Part shown: positions 23,945-33,480 of the stretch, in pieces
Layout: every line of letters starts with the position of its first letter
How positions within the stretch are numbered: the stretch's first letter is position 1
Source: an uncultured Oscillospiraceae bacterium
GTDB lineage: Bacteria > Bacillota > Clostridia > Oscillospirales > Acutalibacteraceae
Reading direction: 5' to 3'
Length of the DNA stretch: 62,631 bases
Assembly (NCBI GenBank): GCA_900543555.1
Contig: UQRL01000007.1
Span: 1-62,631, forward strand
The notes under the pieces: generated by a model
The model's database searches: none
What the model was told of the DNA's origin: nothing
What the model saw: only the letters and a program-made list of their open reading frames with translations
Made by a program: the position numbers and the translations under genes

Positions 23945-26384
23945 GGCCGCTTTTGCCCAGGTTGCCGTGGAAAACACGGTATATCATTTTGACAAGCTTT
24001 TCACCTATCGCGTGCCCCTGTCCCTGCGGGAGCAACTGAAGCCCGGTGTTCGGGTCAGCGTGCCCTTCGGCTCAGGAAACCGCAAGCGGGTGGGGCTGGT
24101 GTTTTCTCTTTCCTCCCAAGGGGAGGGTGAGAAGACCAAGGATGTAGAGGCTGTCTTGGACCGGGAGCCGGCCCTTTCTCCCAGCATGCTGGATCTGGTC
24201 CGCTGGATGAAGGAGCGGTATTACTGCACTTTTTTTGAGGCGGCAAAGCAAATGATCCCCACTGGATACCATTTGCGCCTGCAAAACAGCTATGTGCTTC
24301 GCGAAGGATTCAAGAACTTTGACCGGGAGGACTATACCGACGGGCAATGGCTGCTGCTGCAAACGCTTCAGGCCGCGGGAAAGGCCGTGCCGGGGGAGAA
24401 GCTCTCTCAGGAGACGGGCTTGGAGGAAAACAGCCCGGCCCTGCTCTCCCTGCTGGAGCAGGGGGCTGTTTGCAAAGTGAACACAGCCTTGAGCCGGATC
24501 GGGGACGCTACCGCGAAAATGGTGCGGCCCATCCTGGGATTTGCCGGCAAGCTGACGCCCCGGCAGCAGGATGTGTACCAAACCCTGTTGGATGCGGGAG
24601 AAGCTTCAGAAAAGGAGCTCTGTTATTTTACAGGTGCTTCCCCTTCTGTGGTGCGTGCTTTGTTGGACAAGGGGGCGGCGGAGGCCTTTTCCTATGAGGT
24701 ATACCGCCGCCCGGCTCTTTATCCAGAGGAGGGCGCGGAGGAGGCCATTGCCCTTTCCCCAGCGCAGCAAGAGGTGCTAAAGGGCCTTCTGCGCCAGTAC
24801 CGTGACCCGGAGGGAAAGCGGTCGGCCCTGCTGTACGGTGTCACCGGAAGCGGCAAGACCTCGGTGTTCTTAAAGCTTATCCAGCAGGTGCGGGATGAGG
24901 GGAAAGGCGTCATTGTCATGGTGCCGGAGATCTCCCTTACCAGCCAAACCATCCGTCAGTTCCGCCGCTGGTTCGGGGATGAAGTGGCGCTGTTCCACAG
25001 CGGCCTCTCTTTGGGAGAACGGCTGGATGAGTGGAAGCGGGTTCGCCGGGGAGAGGCATCCATCGTGGTGGGGACCCGTTCGGCGGTGTTCGCGCCGGTG
25101 AAAGACCTGGGGCTTATTGTCATCGACGAGGAGCAGGAGCACACCTATCGTTCCGAATCCAGCCCCCGGTACGATGCCCGGGAGGTGGCCCGCTGGCGCT
25201 GCTGGAAGGAAGGGGCCTTCTGCCTGCTGTCCTCAGCCACCCCCTCGGTGGAAAGCTGCCGCATGGCCCAGGAGAAGAAATTTGGTTTCTACAAGCTCTC
25301 TGACCGGTTTGGGGAGGCGGCGCTCCCCCAGGTAGAGCTGGTGGACATGAATGAGGACGCCCCGCCGGGGGAGACGGCCATCGGCGGCACTTTGGCCCGG
25401 GCTCTGAAGGAAACCCTCCAACAGGGGCGGCAGTCTATTCTGCTGTTAAACCGCCGGGGCTATCACACCTTCGCCTCCTGCAAAACCTGTCACGAGGTGG
25501 TCAGCTGCCCCCACTGCAGCATTTCTCTGACCTATCACAGCGCCAACCGGCGGCTGATGTGCCACTACTGCGGATATTCCGTGCCCTACTCCCACCATTG
25601 CCCCTCCTGTGGGAATGACACAGTGGTGTTTCGGGGAACCGGCACCCAAAAGGCTGAGGAGCAGCTGCGGGAGCTGCTGCCCGAAGCGCAAGTGCTGCGC
25701 GTTGATACGGACTCTGTGGCAGCCAAGTACTCCTTGGAGAAAAAGCTGGACCAGTTTTCCAGGGGCGAGTATGACATCATGGTGGGCACCCAGATGGTGG
25801 CAAAAGGTTTGAACTTTGAGAATGTCACGCTGGTGGGAGTGCTCTCTGCGGATCAATCCCTGTTCAGCGATGATTTTCGCAGCAACGAGCGCACCTTTGA
25901 CCTTCTAACCCAGGTGGTAGGCCGGGCCGGCCGGGGAAAATATCCTGGGAGGGCTATCATTCAGACCTACGCTCCGGAAAACCCAGTGCTGCATCTGGCG
26001 GCCCATCAGGATTACTTTGGCTTTTACCGCCAGGAGATCCGTTTCCGCCAGGCCCTGCTGTATCCCCCTTTTGTAGACATCCTGGTCATCGGCTTTGTGG
26101 GGGAGAAGGAGGCGCTGGTGCGGCAGGGTGCCGAGACTTTTCTGCGGATGGCCAGCCAGCTGGCCCGGGAGGAATACAGCGGCCTGCCCCTGCGGATGCT
26201 GCGCCCCTCTCCAGCGGCGGTGGCCAGAGTGAGCAATAAATACCGCTACAAGCTGCTCATTAAGTGCCGGAACTCTCCCCAGCTGCGAGAGATGGTTTCC
26301 CGGCTGTTAATTCAATTTGCATCTCTGCGGGAGTTTCAGCAGGTTACCGCTTATGCGGACCCGGACCCCTACCGCATCTTATAG
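23937..26384 (+). CDS. priA: Primosomal protein N' (replication restart helicase)
   Basis: 815 residues. The N-terminal DNA-binding domain (FDKLFTYRVPLSLREQLKPGVRVSVPFG) is followed by a helicase core with Walker A GVTGSGKTSVF and the DEEQEHTYRS DEAH-type motif. A zinc-binding region of eight cysteines starts at CKTCHEVVSCPHCS, and helicase motifs V-VI include QVVGRAGRG. PriA reloads the replisome at stalled forks. The length is normal for Firmicutes. Confidence 0.95.
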   Translation: MNEAAFAQVAVENTVYHFDKLFTYRVPLSLREQLKPGVRVSVPFGSGNRKRVGLVFSLSSQGEGEKTKDVEAVLDREPALSPSMLDLVRWMKERYYCTFFEAAKQMIPTGYHLRLQNSYVLREGFKNFDREDYTDGQWLLLQTLQAAGKAVPGEKLSQETGLEENSPALLSLLEQGAVCKVNTALSRIGDATAKMVRPILGFAGKLTPRQQDVYQTLLDAGEASEKELCYFTGASPSVVRALLDKGAAEAFSYEVYRRPALYPEEGAEEAIALSPAQQEVLKGLLRQYRDPEGKRSALLYGVTGSGKTSVFLKLIQQVRDEGKGVIVMVPEISLTSQTIRQFRRWFGDEVALFHSGLSLGERLDEWKRVRRGEASIVVGTRSAVFAPVKDLGLIVIDEEQEHTYRSESSPRYDAREVARWRCWKEGAFCLLSSATPSVESCRMAQEKKFGFYKLSDRFGEAALPQVELVDMNEDAPPGETAIGGTLARALKETLQQGRQSILLLNRRGYHTFASCKTCHEVVSCPHCSISLTYHSANRRLMCHYCGYSVPYSHHCPSCGNDTVVFRGTGTQKAEEQLRELLPEAQVLRVDTDSVAAKYSLEKKLDQFSRGEYDIMVGTQMVAKGLNFENVTLVGVLSADQSLFSDDFRSNERTFDLLTQVVGRAGRGKYPGRAIIQTYAPENPVLHLAAHQDYFGFYRQEIRFRQALLYPPFVDILVIGFVGEKEALVRQGAETFLRMASQLAREEYSGLPLRMLRPSPAAVARVSNKYRYKLLIKCRNSPQLREMVSRLLIQFASLREFQQVTAYADPDPYRIL

Positions 26385-26400
26385 AAAGGACATGAAAGCT

Positions 26401-26889
26401 ATGGCAATCAGAAGGATCGTAAAATTTGGCGACAGCGTCTTGGAGAAGGAATGCCGCAAGGTGGAGAAATTTGACAAGAAGCTCCATCAGCTGTTGGATG
26501 ATATGAAGGAGACCTTGGCTGACGCCAACGGCGCCGGACTGGCCGCTCCCCAGGTAGGCATTCTCCGCTCGGTGTGCGTGGTGGACGTGGGCGAGGGCCC
26601 CATTGAGCTGGTCAATCCGGAAATCATTGCCACGGAGGGAGAGCAGAACGGAGCGGAAGGGTGCTTGTCCTATCCTGGAGAGTACGGCCTGGTCAAGCGC
26701 CCCATGAAGGTGACAGTCCGCGCTCAGGACCGGGATGGAAACTGGTTTGAAAAGACCGGCGAGGCCCTGTGCGCCCGGGCCTTTTGCCATGAAATTGACC
26801 ACCTTCACGGTGTTCTGTTCACCTCTCACGTCAGCCGGATGCTCACCCCTGAGGAGCTGGAAAACGGCTTCATCGAAGAAGAGGAATAA
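26401..26889 (+). CDS. def: Peptide deformylase
   Basis: 162 residues. The three metal-site motifs are GAGLAAPQVG, EGCLSYPG (Cys ligand) and HEIDHLHGVLF (two His and the catalytic Glu; the first residue of the usual QEIDH is His). It removes the formyl group from nascent N-termini. ATG 26401 lies 10 nt after AAAGGA; ATG 26392 is in frame but 1 nt from that site. It precedes fmt, which makes the formyl-Met-tRNA. Confidence 0.94.
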   Translation: MAIRRIVKFGDSVLEKECRKVEKFDKKLHQLLDDMKETLADANGAGLAAPQVGILRSVCVVDVGEGPIELVNPEIIATEGEQNGAEGCLSYPGEYGLVKRPMKVTVRAQDRDGNWFEKTGEALCARAFCHEIDHLHGVLFTSHVSRMLTPEELENGFIEEEE

Positions 26890-26892
26890 GAC

Positions 26893-27828
26893 ATGCGCGT
26901 AGTTTTTATGGGAACGCCGGACTTTGCTGTGCCCTCTCTGGAGCTGCTCATTCGCCACGGTTATGAGGTTTGCGCCGTGTACACCCAGCCGGACAAGCCC
27001 AAGGGCCGGGGCCACAAGCTGCAGCCCCCGCCTGTTAAGGAGTTGGCCCTGCGGCACAATATCCCCGTGTTCCAGCCGGTGAACCTCCGTGGGGAGGACA
27101 CCCAGCGGGAAATCCAAGCCTGGAACGCTGATGTGATCGTGGTGGTGGCCTATGGGAAGCTGCTGCCCAAGGCTGTGCTGGACGCCCCTAAACTGGGTTG
27201 TGTCAACGTCCACGGCTCTTTGCTGCCCAAGTACCGGGGGGCCGCGCCCATCCAGTGGACGGTGCTCAACGGGGATAAAACAGCCGGCGTCACCACCATG
27301 TTCATGGCAGAGGGCATGGACACCGGCGACATGCTTCTGAAAGCCGAAACGCCTGTGGGGGAGGAGGAGACCTCCGGCCAGCTGTTCGACCGTTTGAAAG
27401 ACCTGGGGGCCCAGCTGCTCCTGGAGACCTTGGAAAAGTTGGAGCAGGGCGCCCTCACTCCCATCCCCCAGGAGGAGACCCAGGCCACCCACGCCCCCAT
27501 GCTCTCCAAGGAGCTGTCCCTGGTGGACTGGACCAAGCCAGCCCACCAGGTCCACGACCTGATCCGGGGCCTGAACCCCTGGCCTTCCGCTGTCTCCTAT
27601 CTGGATGGGAAAAAGCTGAAGCTCCACGCCTCCCGTGTGCGGGAGGGCAGCGGCCAGCCTGGCAAGGCTTTTGTACAGGAAGGCGCTTTGTTGGTCTACT
27701 GCGGCCAAGGCGCCCTGGAGCTGACGGAGCTCCAAACGGAAAATGGCAAGCGCATGGACGGCAAGAGCTACCTTTTAGGCCATCCCCTGGAAAAGGATTC
27801 CCGCTTTGGAGGGCCGGAAGGTGCTTGA
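26893..27828 (+). CDS. fmt: Methionyl-tRNA formyltransferase
   Basis: 311 residues. RVVFMGTPDFAVPSLELLIRHGYEV opens the formyltransferase domain; VNVHGSLLPKYRGAAPIQWTVLNGD carries the catalytic region. A C-terminal OB-like domain follows from about residue 208. It formylates initiator Met-tRNA using 10-formyl-THF. The gene overlaps the next by 8 nt. Confidence 0.95.
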   Translation: MRVVFMGTPDFAVPSLELLIRHGYEVCAVYTQPDKPKGRGHKLQPPPVKELALRHNIPVFQPVNLRGEDTQREIQAWNADVIVVVAYGKLLPKAVLDAPKLGCVNVHGSLLPKYRGAAPIQWTVLNGDKTAGVTTMFMAEGMDTGDMLLKAETPVGEEETSGQLFDRLKDLGAQLLLETLEKLEQGALTPIPQEETQATHAPMLSKELSLVDWTKPAHQVHDLIRGLNPWPSAVSYLDGKKLKLHASRVREGSGQPGKAFVQEGALLVYCGQGALELTELQTENGKRMDGKSYLLGHPLEKDSRFGGPEGA

Positions 27829-28018
27829 GATAAAGTCAGGGCGCTTTCTGCTGAAAAGCCGGGAAATCCTCCATGGCCAGGAGCTGGATGTGGTGGTGGA
27901 TCGCCAAACCGGCGTCAACTATGTGACCTATCTGGCGTCATCCAGCGCCCCGCTGAGCCCCCTGCTGGATAAGGATGGTAAGCCTCTGGTGGACGAACTG
28001 CCCTTAGAAAATGTTTAA
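27821..28018 (+). CDS. Small DUF6440-like protein, copy 1
   Basis: 65 residues. GTG 27821 is chosen because GGAGG lies 8 nt upstream. The core VVVDRQTGVNYVTYLASSSAPLSPLLDKDGKPLVDELPLE matches a small domain often seen in Clostridia (DKQTGVNYL...PLLDKDGKP). It is soluble with no signal peptide; its role is unknown. A frameshifted paralogue follows 22 nt later. Confidence 0.7.
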   Translation: MLEIKSGRFLLKSREILHGQELDVVVDRQTGVNYVTYLASSSAPLSPLLDKDGKPLVDELPLENV

Positions 28019-28039
28019 GCCAGAAAAAGAAGGCTGACC

Positions 28040-28244
28040 ATGTTTCAAAAGAAAGAGAAAGAAGAACGCTTTGCCGTAAAAAGCAAAGAGGCTTTCCAGG
28101 GAGGGGTTTTGGCGGTGCTGGTGGATAAGCAGACCGGCGTCAATTACCTTTCCTTTGTGGGCCTGAGCGGTTCCCAACCTCATCCCACTGCTGGATAGAG
28201 ACGGCAAGCCATTGACAGATACACTCCCCATCGAAACCCTGTAA
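28040..28244 (+). pseudogene. Frameshifted second DUF6440-like gene
   Basis: From ATG 28040 the frame reads FQKKEKEERFAVKSKEAFQG, then VLAVLVDKQTGVNYLSFVGLSGSQP and stops at TAG 28196-28198 after 52 codons. The missing C-terminal half (LIPLLDRDGKPLTDTLPIETL) continues in another frame from about 28178 to TAA 28242-28244. One base within TTCCCAACCTCATCCC (28171-28186) accounts for the shift. Either the gene is recently broken, the base is a sequence error, or the ribosome shifts frame there. It closely resembles the gene just upstream. Confidence 0.75.
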
Positions 28245-28264
28245 TCCAAGGAATAAGGAGCGCT

Positions 28265-29602
28265 ATGAAACACACCCCACGCCACTCGGCCACCCAAGCC
28301 CTGCTGCAAATGGAAGAAAACGAGGGCTACTCCAATATCGTCATCGACAAGGCGCTGCGTGCCGCCGGGCTGGATGCCCGGGACGCGGGGCTGGCCTCCA
28401 CCATCTTTTACGGGGTATTGGAGCGCCGCCTGCCCCTGGAGCACTTCCTGCGGGGATGCCTTGCCAATCCTCAGAAAAAGCTGGACCCCCAGGTGTGGGC
28501 GCTGCTGCTGTGCGCCGCCTATCAGATTCTCTATTTGGACCGCGTGCCCGATTCCGCCGCCGTCAACGAGGCGGTGGAGGAGGCCAAGGGGATCAAGGGA
28601 GGTGCCTTCGCGGGGCTGGTTAACGGGGTGCTGCGCAGCCTGGCGCGGAAAAAAGAAAGCCTCTCCCTGCCACAAGGGGACGGCCTCCAAGCCCTGAGTT
28701 TGCGCTATTCCATTCCTCAGGACCTCATCGCCCTGTGGCAGCGCTCCTACGGGAAGAATCTTACCGCCCAGCTGCTAGAGGCCTTCCAGCGGCGGGCCCC
28801 GCTGTACTTGCGGGTCAACCCTCTGCGGGCTACGATGGAGGGCCTGGCCGCCTCTTTGGGACGGCAAGGCTTTTCCCTGAAGCCGGTGGAAGCCCTGCCC
28901 TGGGCGGCGGTGGCAGAGGGGGAGGGCTCCCCTGCCACTTTGGAGGAGTTTCAGGAGGGACTGTTCCATGTGCAGGACCTCTCCGCCCAGCTGGCTTGCT
29001 CGTTGCTGGAGGCCCAGCCCGGGCAGGCTGTCTGCGACTGCTGCGCCGCCCCCGGCGGGAAGAGCTTCACCTTGGCCGAGGACATGGAGAACACAGGCAG
29101 CCTGCATGCCTTTGATTTGTACAAGGGCCGGGTGGGGCTGATCCAGCAGGGGGCGGAGCGTTTGCGGCTCTCCTGCATCCAGGCGGGCCGCAGGGATGCC
29201 TCCAAGCCCTACGAAGGCCTGGTGCAAATGGACCGCGTCCTTTGCGATGTGCCCTGCTCGGGCTACGGTGTTATCCGCCGGAAGCCGGAAATCCGCTACA
29301 AACCCCTTTCCTCTGTGAAGGAGCTTCCCTCGCTGCAGTATGCCATCTTGGAGAACGGGGCGGCCTTGGTAAAGCCCGGCGGCCTGCTGCTCTACGCCAC
29401 CTGCACCCTGAACCCAAAAGAAAACGGCCAGGTAGCCTTGCGCTTTCTAGAAGAGCACCCGGAGTTTGAGCCGTCGCCCTTCTCTCTGCCAGGGGTGGAA
29501 CACCTGGTGGACGAGCCTGCCCACACTGTGACCCTGCTACCCATAAACGGAGGTTCTGACGGCTTTTTCGCCGCCCGCTTCCGCAGAAAAGGAGAGTTAT
29601 GA
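28265..29602 (+). CDS. rsmB: 16S rRNA (cytosine-967-C5)-methyltransferase
   Basis: 445 residues. An N-terminal NusB-like helical domain (residues 1-140, RHSATQALLQMEENEGYSN) precedes a SAM-dependent methyltransferase with CDCCAAPGGKSFTLAEDM, the DVPCSGYGVIRRKPEIRY motif with a catalytic Cys, and YATCTLNPKENGQV with the second Cys. It methylates C967 of 16S rRNA. It overlaps rlmN by 4 nt (ATGA). Confidence 0.93.
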   Translation: MKHTPRHSATQALLQMEENEGYSNIVIDKALRAAGLDARDAGLASTIFYGVLERRLPLEHFLRGCLANPQKKLDPQVWALLLCAAYQILYLDRVPDSAAVNEAVEEAKGIKGGAFAGLVNGVLRSLARKKESLSLPQGDGLQALSLRYSIPQDLIALWQRSYGKNLTAQLLEAFQRRAPLYLRVNPLRATMEGLAASLGRQGFSLKPVEALPWAAVAEGEGSPATLEEFQEGLFHVQDLSAQLACSLLEAQPGQAVCDCCAAPGGKSFTLAEDMENTGSLHAFDLYKGRVGLIQQGAERLRLSCIQAGRRDASKPYEGLVQMDRVLCDVPCSGYGVIRRKPEIRYKPLSSVKELPSLQYAILENGAALVKPGGLLLYATCTLNPKENGQVALRFLEEHPEFEPSPFSLPGVEHLVDEPAHTVTLLPINGGSDGFFAARFRRKGEL

Positions 29603-30657
29603 AACAGGATTATTTTCAGCCCAGAGACTTAAAATCCAAGACCCTTGCGGAGATCCAAAGTGAATTTAAGGAGCTGGGGCTGCCGAAGTTCCGGGCTTTG
29701 CAGGTATACCGTTGGCTCCACCGCGGCGTGGAGGACTTCTCCCAGATGTCCGACCTGTCCAAGGCTTTGCGGGAAGAGCTTTCTCAAAAATATGAGATTG
29801 CCTGGGCAGAAGTGGAACAAAAACGGGTTTCTAAGGATGGCACGGTGAAATATCTTTTCCGTTTGCCAGACGGGGAGCATGTGGAATCTGTGCTGATGCA
29901 CTATCATCACGGAACTTCTATTTGCATTTCCACCCAGGTTGGGTGTAAAATGAACTGTAGCTTTTGCGCTACAGGCCAAAGCGGTTTTGCCCGCAACCTT
30001 TCTCCCTCGGAGATTCTCTCTCAAGTACAGTCGGCTTCCTTGGACAGTGGGGAGCGGATCTCGCACATTGTGCTGATGGGCATGGGGGAGCCCCTTGACA
30101 ACTACGAAAGCGTCTTGCGCTTTTTGGAGCTGGTCACCTCCCCCGAGGGGCTGAACGTAAGCATGCGGCACATCTCCTTGTCCACCTGCGGGCTGGTGGA
30201 CAAGATCTATGATCTGGCAGACCGGAGGCTGCAGCTGACCCTTTCTGTATCCCTTCACGCCCCCAATGACGAAATCCGGTCTAGAACGATGCCCGTAAAC
30301 AAGAAATGGAATATGGAAGCGCTTTTGCGGGCCTGCAAGTACTACAGTGACCGAACAGGCCGGCGCATCTCCTTTGAATACGCCATGATTCGCGGTGTAA
30401 ACGATATGGACTGGTGCGCCAAAGAGCTGGCGGGCAGGCTGCGCGGCATTTTAGCCCATGTAAACTTGATCCCTGTCAATGATGTGACGGGGACCGGATA
30501 TCAGAAAAGCGGCCTGGACCGGCAAAAACGCTTCGTTTCCCTGTTAGAGGCCCAAGGCGTTACCGCCACGGTCCGGCGGACACTGGGTTCAGATATTGAG
30601 GCATCCTGCGGGCAGCTGAGACGAAAGGCAGAAGGAGGGACCGGATATGAGAGTTGA
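29599..30657 (+). CDS. rlmN: Dual-specificity RNA methyltransferase RlmN
   Basis: 352 residues. The radical-SAM cluster CKMNCSFC and the surrounding STQVGCKMNCSFCATGQSGFARNL are diagnostic, as are LMGMGEPLDNYESV and the C-terminal QGVTATVRRTLGSDIEASCGQL with the resolving Cys. It adds methyl to C2 of A2503 in 23S rRNA and to A37 of some tRNAs. Confidence 0.96.
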   Translation: MKQDYFQPRDLKSKTLAEIQSEFKELGLPKFRALQVYRWLHRGVEDFSQMSDLSKALREELSQKYEIAWAEVEQKRVSKDGTVKYLFRLPDGEHVESVLMHYHHGTSICISTQVGCKMNCSFCATGQSGFARNLSPSEILSQVQSASLDSGERISHIVLMGMGEPLDNYESVLRFLELVTSPEGLNVSMRHISLSTCGLVDKIYDLADRRLQLTLSVSLHAPNDEIRSRTMPVNKKWNMEALLRACKYYSDRTGRRISFEYAMIRGVNDMDWCAKELAGRLRGILAHVNLIPVNDVTGTGYQKSGLDRQKRFVSLLEAQGVTATVRRTLGSDIEASCGQLRRKAEGGTGYES

Positions 30658-31384
30658 CTTTGACACCGATGTGGGCGCTGTGCGCAGCTCCAACCAGGAT
30701 AGCTGTGACTGCGGCCTGTTTTCCCCAGGAAGCGCGTGGGCGATTGTCTGTGACGGCATGGGCGGAGCCAATGGGGGCAATGTGGCCAGTGCAATTGCAG
30801 TGGAAACCATCCGGGAACAAATCCTTGCCGGGTTCAACGAAAACCTGAGCAAGCCCAATATCAAAAATCTAATGGTCAATGCCATCAGCCGGGCTAACGA
30901 GGCGGTGCACAAGGCCTCTTTAGAGCAGCCGGAGCTGCGGGGCATGGGCACCACGGTGGTACTGCTGATCGCCACCAAGGGCACCCTTCATACAGCCCAT
31001 GTGGGGGACAGCCGGGCCTATCTCCGCCACCAGGGAGAGCTGAGCCAGATCACCATGGACCACTCCTATGTGCAGGACCTGGTGAACTTTGGACAAATTA
31101 CCCCCGCGGAGGCCCGAATTCATCCCAAGCGGAACATCATCACCCGGGTGCTGGGCGTTCACGAACAGGTCCGCTGCGACTACAATGCCTGGGATTTTTC
31201 CCCAGGAGACGTGGCCTTGGCTTGCTCGGATGGCCTGAGCAACTATATGGAAGACGAGCTTTTAGAAGAGTATTTGGATAAATATGGAGAGACAGGGAAT
31301 ATCCTGGCAAAAGAGCTGATCCAATACGCCATCGAGTGCGGCGGCGCGGACAACATTACGGCGGCTGTCATATATAACGGCTGA
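30647..31384 (+). CDS. prpC: PP2C-family Ser/Thr phosphatase
   Basis: 245 residues. The metal-binding aspartates are in SNQDS, CDGMGGANGG and ACSDGLSNYM, and the last in GGADNITAAV. AAGGAGG precedes the ATG, which overlaps rlmN by 11 nt. It dephosphorylates targets of the partner kinase prkC immediately downstream; the pair is the standard Firmicutes module. Confidence 0.94.
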   Translation: MRVDFDTDVGAVRSSNQDSCDCGLFSPGSAWAIVCDGMGGANGGNVASAIAVETIREQILAGFNENLSKPNIKNLMVNAISRANEAVHKASLEQPELRGMGTTVVLLIATKGTLHTAHVGDSRAYLRHQGELSQITMDHSYVQDLVNFGQITPAEARIHPKRNIITRVLGVHEQVRCDYNAWDFSPGDVALACSDGLSNYMEDELLEEYLDKYGETGNILAKELIQYAIECGGADNITAAVIYNG

Positions 31385-31419
31385 GAAATTCTACCGATAA
31401 GAAAGGTTTGGTAACGGTT

Positions 31420-33480
31420 ATGGATAGATTTATCGGCAAGCGCCTTGACGGCAGGTATGAAATCCACGAGTTGATCGGCGTGGGGGGCATGGCCTATGTG
31501 TATAAGGCCTATGACCGCATGGAGGACCGCTGGGTTGCCATTAAGATCCTCAAGGAAGAGTTCTCCAACAACAGCGATTTCCTCCGTCGCTTCCGCAATG
31601 AATCCAAGGCGATTGCGGTGCTCAATCACCCCAATATTGTGAAGGTTTATGATGTCAGCTTCGGCGACCAGATTCAGTATATCGTCATGGAGTTCATTGA
31701 TGGCATCACCCTGAAGCAGTATATTGAGCAGGAGGGCGCCATCCGTTGGCAAGAGGCGGTGCATTTTACCAGCCAGATCCTGATGGCACTGGAGTGCGCC
31801 CATGAAAAGGGGATCATCCACAGGGATATTAAGCCGCAGAACATCATGCTTTTGCAGGACGGAACCATTAAGGTGGCTGATTTTGGCATTGCCCGTTTCC
31901 TGCAGAGCGAGACCCAGACCATGACGGATAAAGCGATTGGCTCTGTGCATTATATTGCGCCGGAGCAGGCCCGCGGCGATTATATTACAGATAAGGCGGA
32001 TATCTACTCGGTAGGCGTCATGCTCTATGAGATGCTCACCGGCAAGCTGCCCTTTGTAGCGGATAATGCGGTGTCTGTTGCGCTGATGCAGCTGCAGGCT
32101 AAGCCCGTAATGCCCCGGGAAGTCAACCCCTCCATTCCCAGGGGGTTGGAACAGATCACCATGAAGGCCATGGAGAAAAACCCGGTGGACCGGTTTCAAT
32201 CGGCGGGAGAAATGCTGGATGACCTGGATGAGTTCCGGCGGGACCCAAACCTGGTGTTCCGGTATGACCTGCAGACCAACAACGCCCGCTACGACGCTTC
32301 CCGCTCGATGGAGGCTTACGACACCGGCCGTCAGGCGCCCTCTTATAACGATGATTATGAGTATGAGGAAGAGCTGGTCCGCTCCCGGCGCAGCGCCAAG
32401 GGCGCTATGGTGGTCAAGGGGATCTTGGTGGCGGCCATCATTGTAGGCATTGCTGTGGCGGCCATTTACTTCCTGAATTATTGGAACAACCGTCCCGACG
32501 AGGGAAGCGATTTGATTGAAATGCCGAACTTGGTGGGACAGCTCTATGAAGATGTTGCCGCAAACGAACAGTATGCGGATTTTAACTTCATCGTAAACGA
32601 GGGCAACGACCCGGACAAACAGCCTGGTGAAATTATGAATCAGAATCCTGACCCGGGGATCATGGTGAAGCAGGACGCTGACGTAACCCTGCTGGTCAAT
32701 GGCGGCGTAGAACAGGTAGCTGTGCCTGACGTGAGGGACTATACCATGGAAGAGGCGCAGCAAGCCATGGAGGATGCCGGGCTCCACAGCCAGGTGGAGA
32801 ACGTGGCCGATGATGAAGTGGAAGAGGGCCATGTGATCTCCACCGACCCTGCCATAGGAGAAATGGTGGACCAGGGCACCACTGTCACCCTGCGGGTGAG
32901 CACCGGCCCTGCGGAAGAAAAAGTCACGGTTCCCACCGGTTTGGAGGGCGACCTGCTCTACAATGTCACCGCTACGCTGGAAGACGCAGGTTTGGTTGTT
33001 GGAACGATCACACAGGATGACAGCAGCACTTTGGCCGAGAATATTGTCATCAGCGTCAATCCCGGCGAGGGGACAGAGGTCTCAAAAGGCACCACCGTGG
33101 ATATCACCGTCAGCTCGGGCAAGGGAGCCACGAAGACTCTCTCATACAGCGTGCCGCTGCCCAGCGGGAATGAGGACGTAACCCTCACCGTGTACCGCAA
33201 TGGCGTTCAGGTGGAACAGAGTGTGGTAAACCTGGGCTATACCAGCAGCTATCCCCTGTCCTTTACGGGAACCTCCGGGTCAGAGACGATTGTGGTATCT
33301 CTGAACGGGCAATCCTATATGGAGCTCTCGTTCGACTATGACAGCCAGAGCACGCAGGTAATACGAAGCTATGACTTTACCCCTTCTGGCGGCGGTGAAA
33401 GCGAAAGCTCTAGCTCTGACGGCAGTTCTGACGGGGAAGACAGCTCCTCTTCGGAAAACTCTGGGGAGGGCGCCCAGTGA
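31420..33480 (+). CDS. prkC: PASTA-domain Ser/Thr protein kinase (PrkC/Stk1)
   Basis: 686 residues. The kinase domain is about residues 13-275: glycine loop GVGGMAYVYKA, Lys in VAIKILK, HRDIKPQN, DFGIARF and APEQARG. A membrane segment (GILVAAIIVGIAVAAIYFL) lies near residue 340, then three PASTA repeats, each ending in a VTLLVNGG/VTLRVSTG/VDITVSSG strand. An additional beta domain and a Ser/Asp-rich tail follow. PASTA domains sense muropeptides outside; in Bacillus PrkC triggers germination. ATG 31420 is chosen; TTG 31408 is too close to GAAAGG. Confidence 0.93.
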   Translation: MDRFIGKRLDGRYEIHELIGVGGMAYVYKAYDRMEDRWVAIKILKEEFSNNSDFLRRFRNESKAIAVLNHPNIVKVYDVSFGDQIQYIVMEFIDGITLKQYIEQEGAIRWQEAVHFTSQILMALECAHEKGIIHRDIKPQNIMLLQDGTIKVADFGIARFLQSETQTMTDKAIGSVHYIAPEQARGDYITDKADIYSVGVMLYEMLTGKLPFVADNAVSVALMQLQAKPVMPREVNPSIPRGLEQITMKAMEKNPVDRFQSAGEMLDDLDEFRRDPNLVFRYDLQTNNARYDASRSMEAYDTGRQAPSYNDDYEYEEELVRSRRSAKGAMVVKGILVAAIIVGIAVAAIYFLNYWNNRPDEGSDLIEMPNLVGQLYEDVAANEQYADFNFIVNEGNDPDKQPGEIMNQNPDPGIMVKQDADVTLLVNGGVEQVAVPDVRDYTMEEAQQAMEDAGLHSQVENVADDEVEEGHVISTDPAIGEMVDQGTTVTLRVSTGPAEEKVTVPTGLEGDLLYNVTATLEDAGLVVGTITQDDSSTLAENIVISVNPGEGTEVSKGTTVDITVSSGKGATKTLSYSVPLPSGNEDVTLTVYRNGVQVEQSVVNLGYTSSYPLSFTGTSGSETIVVSLNGQSYMELSFDYDSQSTQVIRSYDFTPSGGGESESSSSDGSSDGEDSSSSENSGEGAQ

